From Prasinococcaceae sp. CCMP 1430 (taxonomy: Eukaryota > Prasinodermophyta > Palmophyllophyceae > Prasinococcales > Prasinococcaceae): a stretch of DNA of 23,771 nt. Within the stretch, counting starts at the first letter, position 1, and every line of letters begins with the position of its first letter. This document shows positions 16,737 to 23,771 of this stretch, piece after piece. A program made the position numbers and the translations under genes. The notes below the pieces were generated by a model. That model saw only the letters and a program-made list of their open reading frames with translations. It was not told the origin of the DNA and searched no databases. The stretch lies in contig RQSC01001125.1 in assembly GCA_013416795.1 (NCBI GenBank), positions 1,739-25,509 on the forward strand, given 5' to 3'.

Positions 16737-19025
16737 CTACCTGCGCAGGTTGGCGAAGATGCCGTCCAGGTTGTCCCTGCCGCCGCCGGGCGCGCTGCGT
16801 CCTTCGCCACCGGCGCCCGCGCTGGCCGCGCGCGATGCGAGGCGCGCCTTGGCCTCCTCCCACGAGCGGTCGCCGCCGCCGCCGCGAACGGCGCTCCCGG
16901 CGTACCTGCCGCCGCCTCCGCCTCCGCCGTAGCGCGACTGCTGCCCCACCTCGCGCGTTCCGCGCAGGGGCCGCCCGTCGGCCGAGCCCGTCTCACCCAC
17001 CAGCAGCTCAGAGGCTTCGCCGCCGTCGCCTCCCAACGAGAGCTCATGGCGCTGAAGCAGCCGCCGGCACCTCTCCTCGAGCGCCACCATCCTGTCACCC
17101 CCGTCGTCGTCGTCAATGTCCGCGTACTCGTCCGCGCTCGAGCTGAAGAAGCGTCCCACAAGCCGTCCGCAGCACCCGCCCACATTGAGCAAGGATAGCG
17201 CGCACACCACCACGAGCACAATGGGTGCGTACGAAACGAAGTCGCGCCCGCCGAAGATGGGGATGCGGTCCATGACGTGCATGGTCTTTGAGAACGCCGT
17301 CGCCGCGCCCTCGCGCTTTGCGCCAGGGCACCCGATGGAGCCGTAGGGCGGTGTGTGCAGCACGGCCAGGAAGTTGTACGCGAGCGGCGCTGCGAGACGA
17401 GCCATAAGTGCCGCGTTGAGAGTAAGGCTCACCGCGTCCGAGTGCCCGGGCGTCAGCGAGTAGTGGTTGAAGAGCCTCACCTTGAAGAGCGAGTAGTAGG
17501 TGCACACGACGACGTACAGCAGTGGCAGCAGGGTGTAGGCGGCGAGCAGCCACCCGTCGTCCGAATCCTCCGTGCCCTCTCCGCCGCACGCCGAGCGGAC
17601 CAACGCAGAGAACGCGCTTAAGTCCGAGCTCAGGCCCGTGTACGAGGCGGCCGTCACCTCGGCGAGCACGGTGGCGACCGAGGCCGCCGCGAGTGCCACC
17701 GAGCCCGCGCGCCGCACCCACGGCTCAACAAAGCACACCCACATGCGTCGCACGCCCGAGCCTGAGAGTGCGCCCGCGCCGTACGCTGCTCCGCTCGCCT
17801 CCTGCGCGCACGCGTCGGCGGCGCGCGCAGCGCGCGCGGCTCGTGCGGTGGCGTCCTCCCAGCGCGCGACCGTCGCACGCGCGCGCCGCAGGCGGCGCCG
17901 CAGCGCCGCCACCCCGGCGACGTCCGCGTCGTAGTCCTCCGCGCCGCCCTCCTCAACCGCCGCCTCCACGTCACCCTCGTCGACCTCGCACGCCCACGAG
18001 CTTTCGCGCGACTGCGCCTGGGCGCGCGCGCGGGCCTCCGCGTCCTCCTCCAGCACCACGTTCACGTACGGTCGCAGCTCATCCCGGCGGCTCATCTGAA
18101 CGTCGACGGCGCCCAGCGCTCCGCGCGCCGCGCGCAGCTCCGCCGCGGCGCCGCGGGCGCTTCTCGCGCACGAGTCGAGCTCAACAAAGGCCCAACGGCG
18201 GCGGGACGACACGCCGGCGTTGCGCCACGCGCTACGGGGAATCTCCACCATCCCGTACCCCAGCGCAGCGAGCGCGACGAGCAGGCCCCACGCGTTCGAC
18301 GCTGCCATCGCGACGCCCGCGAGGCCGCCCACGCTGAGCTCACCGCTTGCAATCAGCAGCACTACGCCCAATGCGCCCACGCCGCCGACCGCCGCATAGA
18401 AGAAGGCGTTGGTGCGCAGCGCGTGCTGCGCGCGCGCGCGCGCGCTGAAGGCGCCGCTGTCCGCGTACATCTGCACGAAGGGCAACAGCGCCCACGTGAG
18501 CACAAACATCGACCAGTAGACGCCCGACCACAGCGACGTGAGCACCGCCTCGGCGTCGTGTGTGCCGGCGCTGCTCTTCGCAAGCGTCGCCTGCACGTCG
18601 GCCGGCGTGAGGGCCAGGATCGACAGGCAGCACGCCCATGTGTACCTGTCAGTGCGCGCGCGTTGACCGGGTCGGGTTTGGGTAGGAGGTCGGGGAATGT
18701 GGGTCAGTGGCAAAGCGCTCATCTGGAGAGGACAGGAGGGTGGCAGGCGCGGGAAGGAGCAGCACGCGAGGGCGAGACCACCAGACAGCGGCGCGCGCAG
18801 TGTCGCGCGAGGTGGCGGGCCCGTATGCGCGCAGATGCATGACAGAAAGAAGGGATGCGGGAGGGGGCGCGTCTCCGCTCGTTCGCTCGCTGGGCGCGCG
18901 TACCACGTGATGGCGAGCGTCGCCGCGCCGTTGACTTTCAGCCCTGCCGAGAAGCGCATGAGCTGCAGGGCGGCAGCAAGCGCCGTGGCGGGAAGCAGCA
19001 GGGCCAGCGACAACGGCACCGCCAT
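16737..19025 (-). CDS. LMBRD2: LMBR1 domain-containing protein 2-like nine-pass membrane protein
   Basis: Polytopic membrane protein of the LMBR1/LIMR family; animal LMBRD2 is linked to receptor signalling, and the role in algae is not established. Two exons, 19025-18904 and 18645-16737, give 676 residues, close to the usual length. The junction joins LAITW to YTWACCLSIL with an exact phase match. Nine hydrophobic segments can be counted. They include one carrying SNAWGLLVALAALGYGMVEI with PRSAWR after it, an LMBRD2 hallmark, and one ending in KVRLFNHYSLTPGHSDAVSL. A charged Arg/Glu/Ala-rich, probably coiled-coil, cytosolic segment lies between the fifth and sixth. The C-terminal tail is acidic, then Gly-rich, ending DNLDGIFANLRR. 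ATG 19025 was chosen because a hydrophobic N-terminus follows it. Confidence 0.9.
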   Translation of the reverse strand: MAVPLSLALLLPATALAAALQLMRFSAGLKVNGAATLAITWYARPASERAETRPLPHPFFLSCICAHTGPPPRATLRAPLSGGLALACCSFPRLPPSCPLQMSALPLTHIPRPPTQTRPGQRARTDRYTWACCLSILALTPADVQATLAKSSAGTHDAEAVLTSLWSGVYWSMFVLTWALLPFVQMYADSGAFSARARAQHALRTNAFFYAAVGGVGALGVVLLIASGELSVGGLAGVAMAASNAWGLLVALAALGYGMVEIPRSAWRNAGVSSRRRWAFVELDSCARSARGAAAELRAARGALGAVDVQMSRRDELRPYVNVVLEEDAEARARAQAQSRESSWACEVDEGDVEAAVEEGGAEDYDADVAGVAALRRRLRRARATVARWEDATARAARAARAADACAQEASGAAYGAGALSGSGVRRMWVCFVEPWVRRAGSVALAAASVATVLAEVTAASYTGLSSDLSAFSALVRSACGGEGTEDSDDGWLLAAYTLLPLLYVVVCTYYSLFKVRLFNHYSLTPGHSDAVSLTLNAALMARLAAPLAYNFLAVLHTPPYGSIGCPGAKREGAATAFSKTMHVMDRIPIFGGRDFVSYAPIVLVVVCALSLLNVGGCCGRLVGRFFSSSADEYADIDDDDGGDRMVALEERCRRLLQRHELSLGGDGGEASELLVGETGSADGRPLRGTREVGQQSRYGGGGGGGRYAGSAVRGGGGDRSWEEAKARLASRAASAGAGGEGRSAPGGGRDNLDGIFANLRR

Positions 19026-19363
19026 GGCTGCCCGCGAAGCACCCCGCCTCGCAACCACGGCACTCCGCCTACCCACAACCCCACCCCGGATGCGCTCGCC
19101 CGGGTGCCGGGCCGGGCCGGCGCACGCGCCGTGCGCGCTCTCTATGCCACCTCCGGCGCCCACCCGCCAGCCCGCGCGCCCGCCCCCCTCCCTCCCGCGG
19201 GCGCGCGCCGCGCCCGCCCCCATCACGGCAGCGCCAGGCGCTCGGGGAACCCACCCCGTCCTCGCGGGTGCGTTTTGCACTGCGTTCCCAAAAAAGCAAC
19301 AACCAACATAGACCCTAAAAATAACCCTATATATGGTTAGGGTATGGCAGCGCGTCCGCGTGG
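19026..19363 (-). promoter_or_regulatory. LMBR1-domain gene promoter region with TATAGGGT motif
   Basis: The 338 bp between the dephospho-CoA kinase stop and the LMBR1-domain start are GC-rich up to about 19280, then A/T-rich to 19346. Read on the minus strand, 19346-19308 contains TACCCTAACC, a TATATA core and ATAGGGTTATTTTTAGGGTC. It closely matches the core of the divergent promoter near 5310. It lies about 300 nt before the start codon and only some 20 nt after the neighbouring stop, so it could also act in 3' processing of that gene. Confidence 0.45.
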
Positions 19364-20112
19364 TCATTGCGCTCGCGCCTGCCTCGCGATCCGCCGCTGC
19401 TCCTCGAGCACCGTCAGCAGGGCCGCCTTCGTGTCCTCCATGCTGCAGCCGGTGTCAATGACCACGTCCGCCCTCCTGCGCTTCTCCTCGTCGGGCATCT
19501 GCTTTGCGAGGATGGCGTCGAGCTTGGCAGCGCTCATGCCAGGCCGCGCGAGCACCCGCTCGCGCTGCGCGGCCTCGGGCGCTGATACCACCAGCACGGC
19601 ATCTAGCACACCCGCGCAGTCGAGGCGCGTCTCGTAGAGCAGCGGGACGTCCAGGACGACCACCTGGCGCGCGCCGCGAAAGAGGGGTCGCGAGTGCCGG
19701 CGCGAGGGAAGTCAGTTGCAGTTGCCGCGGCGGACCGCGCGCCCGGCGGCGAGAGCGGAGCTGGAGGCGCGGGCGGGCGCGCGCGTACCTCGTGCCCCTC
19801 CGCATCGCGCTCCTCGAGCCAGCGCTCGCGGTGCGCCGCGACGAGCGGGTGCACGACGCCCTCGAGCGTCTTCATCGCCGCGTCATTGCCCACAACGAGG
19901 GCGCCGAGCGCGCGCCGGTCGACACCGCCGTCGCCGCCGAGCACCTCGCGGCCAAAGGCCGCGGCCACCGGCTCGACCGCCGCGCCGCCTGGCGCGTACA
20001 GCTCGTGCACTGCGGCGTCGGCGTCCGCGACGGGCACGCCCGCGTCGCGCAGCACGGCCGCACACGCGCTCTTGCCCATGCCAATGGATCCCGTGAGGCC
20101 CAGCACGCGCAT
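19364..20112 (-). CDS. COAE: Dephospho-CoA kinase (CoaE family)
   Basis: Catalyses the last step of coenzyme A synthesis, ATP-dependent phosphorylation of the ribose 3'-hydroxyl of dephospho-CoA. Two exons, 20112-19789 and 19663-19364, separated by a 125-nt GT-AG intron, give 207 residues, the usual CoaE length. The P-loop is [11 protein letters not shown] at residues 5-15. [16 protein letters not shown] is the conserved substrate-side segment. The junction [15 protein letters not shown] rebuilds the conserved DVPLLYE motif. [16 protein letters not shown] and [16 protein letters not shown] complete the lid and C-terminal signature. No targeting extension is present, suggesting a cytosolic enzyme, and no fused PPAT domain is seen. 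Confidence 0.94.
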
Positions 20113-20662
20113 CGCCGCTGCCGCCGCCGCGGCTGGTGGGGTGCGAGGTGATCAACGAGGTGACCTTCTTGCGCGAGAGCGTCTGCATCGCGGCGGGCGC
20201 GCGCAGCGGCATGCGCACGCGCGCGCGCGTGCGCTGTGGCGACCAGCAGCTCGCCGCCCTCCCCACGCACTCCCAGCTGCAGCGCTCGCAGACGGGCGTC
20301 GCGACATGCACCGCCGTGAAGAGATTGTGCAGGCGTCCGCATTGACCGACGATCCAGACTGCTTGGCGACGTCACATGGCCATGAATGGCTTCAAGCGTT
20401 TGGTCTGTGGGAGGACGCGTGGGCCCGTGAACTTGCACGAGGACACGCCTAGCTAGCGCGCTCTTCGCACGCGCCAGGCGGACGCCGCGCAGGGCGGCCT
20501 GTAGCGAGACACCGCCCGTGCGAGGCAGACGCAGCTAGCTGACTGGAGAGCGCAGCAGAAGAGCCAACAACATCATTAGTGCACCGCCAATCGTCCCCAA
20601 TTCGGTAGCCATTCTCTAGCTAGCCGCAGCTAGCTCGAGTAGCGCGCGACCGTAACCCACCT
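20113..20662. other. Intergenic region with AGCTAGC repeats and one small open frame
   Basis: No gene is recognised in this 550-bp stretch. A plus-strand ATG at 20306 opens a 48-residue frame ending at 20452 (begins MHRREEIVQASALTDDPDCL). Its composition is more balanced than that of neighbouring spurious frames, but it has no known motif. 20340-20420 is relatively A/T-rich and may be the dephospho-CoA kinase promoter. AGCTAGC-containing strings recur at 20450-20457, 20533-20540, 20616-20624 and 20628-20635, within the presumed 3' flank of the PHD gene. Confidence 0.35.
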
Positions 20663-22084
20663 TCAGCTCGAGGGGGCCTTGCGCTTGCCCTTGATCTTGC
20701 CGGTGGCCTTGCCATTTTTGGTGCCCGAGGCCTTGCCGGCGGCCTTTTTCCTGCCCGCGCTCGCCCGCTCCTTCGCGGCGGCGCCCTTCCCATTGCCGCC
20801 AGGGAGCGCGCTGCATGGGGTCGGAGGTCGGCCCGGGCACGGAGCGTACTCCGCATCGCCGCCGGACACGTCGCTCAGGAGCTCGCCCCTGTACGCCTCA
20901 CCCGTGCCGAAGAGCTCTTCATTGAGCTTGGCGTAGTCCACCTTCTGCCGGCGGCGCTTCGTGCGGATGATGAGCGCCGCCGGCTCGTCGAGCACGTCGC
21001 TGCCCCCGCTGGCACTACCGTTGCGTCGCTGAGGGGCTTTTCGTCCTTTGCCGTCTCCGCGCCCGCGCCGGCTGCCGCGGGCGGGGGGCGAGAGCACCGG
21101 CGAGAGCGGCTCCTCCGACACGTCGCTCGCATCGCTGCCGCTGTCATCGCCGGTGCTGCCCTCATCGCTGCTGCTGCCGTCGTCGCTGCTGCTGCTCGGC
21201 GCCATGAAGTCCTCATCGCCCTCCTCGCCGTCAGATGGCAAGAGGTCGTCGTCGCCAGCGCCGGCAGCGGCGACGACGCCACTAGCAGGGCCGCCCGCAG
21301 CCAGTGCTAGCTCTGCGCGCGCGGCCTCCGCTTCGGCGTCGGCCTCTGGGAACACCTCGCTCCAGTGGCTGCCGGTGTGCAGCGGCACCCCGCCCTGCGC
21401 CGCACTGTGCGCACCCATGCCATTGATGTCGTAGATGCAGTCAACCAGGCAGTCGCACGCGGGACACAGCCAGCCCTCGTCGTCCGCAGGCAGGTTCTCG
21501 GCGCACAGCGGCGGGTCGACGCAGAGGAAGTGGTACGCTCTTCCGCACTCACCATCGCACAGCACAATGTCGTTGCCATCGGTGGACTCGGCGCTGCCGC
21601 ACTTGCCGCAGAAAATGTCCGCCTCGTCCAGCTCACCCTGGGCATCGTAGGCCGAGGAGGGAATGCGCGCGTCGCCGCCGCTCTCCCACAGCACGCGCAC
21701 AGCGGCGCGCGCGGCAAGCTTGCCCTCGGCGGCGCGCGCGCGCGCTTTGGCGAGCTCAGCGACGGGTCGCACGCGCTCGCGCGACGCCCTCCCCCAGCCG
21801 TCGCGCTCGTACGCCTCGAGCATCGCCTGCGCGAGCCGCACCTTGGCGAGGGCGTTGCGGCACGCGTTGCGCGCGCGCTCGTACGCTGTGAGCGCGCGTT
21901 CCTCTTTCCTGCGCGCGCGCGCCCTCTTCCCGCCGCCTTGCGCCCCCCCCACGTCTGCCCCGCGGGGTTTTCCCCCCTTCACCTGCGCATCCTCTCGCAC
22001 GCCCCTGCGGCCTCGGCCCGCCGCCCCCCACGGGCTGCGCGCCGCCGCCGCGCGCACGCGCCTCCCCCCCCTTCGCGTGCGCAT
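20663..22084 (-). CDS. HAT3.1/PRHA-type PHD finger protein lacking a homeodomain
   Basis: Probable nuclear chromatin reader. The single-exon product has 473 residues. A basic N-terminus is followed by a helical segment (residues 62-135, including AMLEAYERDGWGR and RPVAEL) like that preceding the PHD finger in plant HAT3.1. The PHD finger at about 158-212 has the Cys4-His-Cys3 pattern: CGKC, LCDGEC, YHFLC and CPAC. Then come DCLVDCIYDING and HWSEVFPEAD, also HAT3.1-like. An acidic Ser/Asp block (about 275-330) includes DLLPSDGEEGDEDFMAP. RRRQKVDYAKLNEELFG matches the conserved segment before the homeodomain in plants. Here the protein instead ends in a Lys/Gly-rich tail with no homeodomain. 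ATG 22084 is the first ATG of the frame. The ligand is unknown; H3K4 binding would be a family inference. Confidence 0.85.
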   Translation of the reverse strand: MRTRRGGRRVRAAAARSPWGAAGRGRRGVREDAQVKGGKPRGADVGGAQGGGKRARARRKEERALTAYERARNACRNALAKVRLAQAMLEAYERDGWGRASRERVRPVAELAKARARAAEGKLAARAAVRVLWESGGDARIPSSAYDAQGELDEADIFCGKCGSAESTDGNDIVLCDGECGRAYHFLCVDPPLCAENLPADDEGWLCPACDCLVDCIYDINGMGAHSAAQGGVPLHTGSHWSEVFPEADAEAEAARAELALAAGGPASGVVAAAGAGDDDLLPSDGEEGDEDFMAPSSSSDDGSSSDEGSTGDDSGSDASDVSEEPLSPVLSPPARGSRRGRGDGKGRKAPQRRNGSASGGSDVLDEPAALIIRTKRRRQKVDYAKLNEELFGTGEAYRGELLSDVSGGDAEYAPCPGRPPTPCSALPGGNGKGAAAKERASAGRKKAAGKASGTKNGKATGKIKGKRKAPSS

Positions 22085-22470
22085 ACTGAGCTGTGCGCGC
22101 GGCGCGGCGGGCGAGCGGCGCGCGCGCCGGCGCCCGCTGCCAGTGTGTGGCGCCGATCAGCCGACCCTCGGTCTCCCGTGGGTACATCGGATGCGACGCA
22201 GCCTCTGGGGTGGGGTGGGGTGGGGGTTGCGATGTTTGAGGTTTGTCATCGCCGTACCATCAAATGTGCGACGAGGTGCGCATCCGCGACGAAATGCTGC
22301 TCGAGCGTGCCAACGTGCTGCTCAACGCGTACGCTGACGAGTTCGCCTGAGCGCTCACGAGCGCGCGCGACGCGAGATAAGTGTACACGGCGCGATTACG
22401 TGCGACGCGCCCGGCGCCGCGCGCGCGCGGCGCGCGCGGTAGCAGCTAGTCCTCGCTCCTTGCGCCCCCC
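22085..22470. promoter_or_regulatory. Intergenic region, presumed PHD gene promoter
   Basis: 386 bp between the PHD start and the WD40 gene stop. 22199-22226 is a G-rich run of GGGGT iterations, and 22230-22270 is relatively A/T-rich, the likely core promoter. A plus-strand ATG at 22264 opens a 28-residue frame ending at 22350 (MCDEVRIRDEMLLERANVLL and eight more residues). It is Glu/Arg/Leu-patterned like a helix. It has no upstream partner exon that I can support. Confidence 0.35.
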
Positions 22471-23660
22471 TCAGTACGGCGACATGCGCCGAGCGGACCC
22501 CTCGCCACGGCGCTTGTCGGCGCCGCCGCTTCGGCTGTCACCGGCGCCATCGCCGGCGCTCGCGGCGCCAGGCGCCCACATGCACAGCGCGCCGTCTTCC
22601 CCGGCGGTGTACAGCAGCCCGTCCGCCGAGCGCGCGAGGCCACGCACGACGGTCGTATGCGAGTCCTCGCCCCCTGATAGCAGCGTGGTGGCGGCGGCGA
22701 GCGCGGCGGCGCCGCATGCCTCCCCGGCGCGCGCGGGTTCCGCGGAGACTGGGAAGAGCGCCACATTGCCGTCGGCGCTGCCTGCTGTCAAGCACAGGCC
22801 ACCGCCGGGCGCGCTGTGGCATCCGACGAGGTACACGTCCTCCTCCGCTACGCACGCCGCCGGAAAGAGGCGCGCGGCGACCTCCTTGCGCGCGTCCTCG
22901 AGCGCGGCCACCATGCTGCCCTGCCGCCAGTCCCACACTTGCAGGGTCTCCACGTGTGTGGTGAGCCACAGAGCGCCGGCATCCCCCGCCTGCAGGTCGC
23001 AGAAGCCCATGCGCGCCACCGAGCTGTTGGTGTTGAGCACCGACTGCAGCGCCTCGTCCTCGTCGGTTGCGCTGTGCTCGACGTCGAACACGCACGCGAG
23101 GCCGTCAGTGCCGGCGCTCACGAGCGCGCCCGCGCCGGCAAATTCGAGCGCGGTGATCGGCTCGCCGTGCGACTCCTCGAAGGCGCCCACGCGCTTCCCC
23201 GTGCGCGAGTCGAAGAGCGACAGCACGCCCTTTGAGCTGCCCACCACCACCAGGTGCCCCCCCGCGCCCGCATTGGTCGCGACGGCCGTCGCCTCGGTGC
23301 CCGGCGCAACGCGGAGAGTGAACGTGGCAGAGCACGAGCGCGTGTCCCAGGCGACCGCCGAGCCGTCGGCGGACGCTGTGAGCGCCGCCGTCGGCGACGC
23401 CCAGCACAGGTCGTTCAGCGCAGCCGTGTGCCCTGCGCGGGCGGGACGGGGGCACGCGGGCGCCGCTGCTGTCAGCCGCCGCGCGACGCGCGCGCGGGTT
23501 GGGTGGAGTTGGGGGTGGGCTTGGGGTTGGGGGATGGGGAGGGCGCTAGCCCCTCGTCGGACGCGGCGCGGCGGCGCGCCTCACCCTCGAGCCCCCCCAC
23601 GTACGCCAGGTGTGCCCCGTGTGCCTCGAGGAGCCCGACGAGATGGTGGGGCCGCAGCAC
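22471..23660 (-). CDS. WDR89: WDR89-like WD40 repeat protein (5' end missing or disrupted)
   Basis: Beta-propeller scaffold protein; the cellular role of WDR89 is poorly defined. The main exon 23432-22471 encodes 319 residues. Its upstream exon ends at 23585, with a 152-nt intron giving the classic WD junction GGLEG|HTAALNDLCW. Repeat-like blades include LTASADGSAVAWDTRS, VVVGSSKGVLSLFDSRTGKR, ALVSAGTDGLACVFDVEH and WLTTHVETLQVWDWRQG. Further blades are LCLTAGSADGNVALFPV and LLYTAGEDGALCMWAPG. VLNTNSSVARMGF and the HVETLQVWD region resemble WDR89 specifically. The N-terminal part is not settled. The frame upstream of 23585 has no ATG and meets TGA at 23771-23769, while an overlapping frame looks more protein-like. 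The true start is probably outside the window. Confidence 0.75.
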
Positions 23661-23771
23661 GCCGCGCGAGCGCCGCCACGCGCGCGTACGGCGCGCCGGC
23701 GTCCGCCAGAGACAGCAGCGCCGGCGGGCGGAAGCCCAAGAAGGGCAAGAGACGAGACAGCGCCAGCGTCA

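Noticed and set aside
22085-22187. Upstream start for the PHD gene at ATG 22187
   Set aside because: It is in another frame, and no GT donor follows it before the PHD start that would give a consistent join.
1-23771. tRNA genes, rRNA, CRISPR arrays, insertion sequences, viral genes
   Set aside because: By eye I found no tRNA B-box in a foldable context, no regularly spaced repeat array, no transposase or integrase motif, and no viral hallmark protein.

Overview
The window is nuclear DNA from a photosynthetic eukaryote. It is very GC-rich and gene-dense, with short GT-AG introns (about 116 to 279 nt where both ends are resolved), long Ala/Gly/Pro/Arg-rich disordered tails, and A/T-rich sequence confined to presumed promoters. 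A NIN-like (RWP-RK plus PB1) regulator, a plant-type glutathione reductase and a HAT3.1-type PHD protein point to the green lineage. A compact GC-rich prasinophyte-grade or prasinodermophyte alga is my best guess; a haptophyte or other GC-rich alga is not excluded. No organelle, bacterial, viral or transposon gene was recognised.

Layout. 1-724: flank and 5' region of the first gene. 725-2857 (+): intronless GCN5-type histone acetyltransferase with a bromodomain. 3018-5204 (-): SLC22-like major facilitator transporter, three exons, convergent with GCN5. 5531-6289 (+): unrecognised two-transmembrane protein, divergent from the transporter across a 326-bp shared promoter region. 6425-8026 (-): glutathione reductase with an organelle-targeting extension. 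8504 to about 11171 (-): TRF4/TENT4-type non-canonical poly(A) polymerase, 5' end unresolved, carrying a frame-breaking 44-bp tandem duplication. 11694-15304 (-): NIN-like transcription factor, three exons. 15616-16271: run of N. 16737-19025 (-): LMBR1-domain nine-pass membrane protein. 19364-20112 (-): dephospho-CoA kinase, two exons. 20663-22084 (-): HAT3.1-type PHD finger protein without a homeodomain. 22471 to the right edge (-): WDR89-like WD40 protein, 5' end missing.

The genes do not form one pathway. They are housekeeping and regulatory genes: chromatin (GCN5, PHD protein), RNA surveillance (poly(A) polymerase), nitrogen-type transcription control (NIN-like protein), redox (glutathione reductase), CoA synthesis, and membrane transport or signalling (SLC22-like, LMBR1-domain). 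From 6425 rightwards every recognised gene is on the minus strand. I found no evidence of a new multi-gene system. The points most worth checking are the tandem duplication in the poly(A) polymerase, its twin SUMO-interaction-like motifs, the full NIN-like architecture, the PHD protein without its homeodomain, a shared TATAGGGT promoter motif, and an unusual splice-donor consensus.
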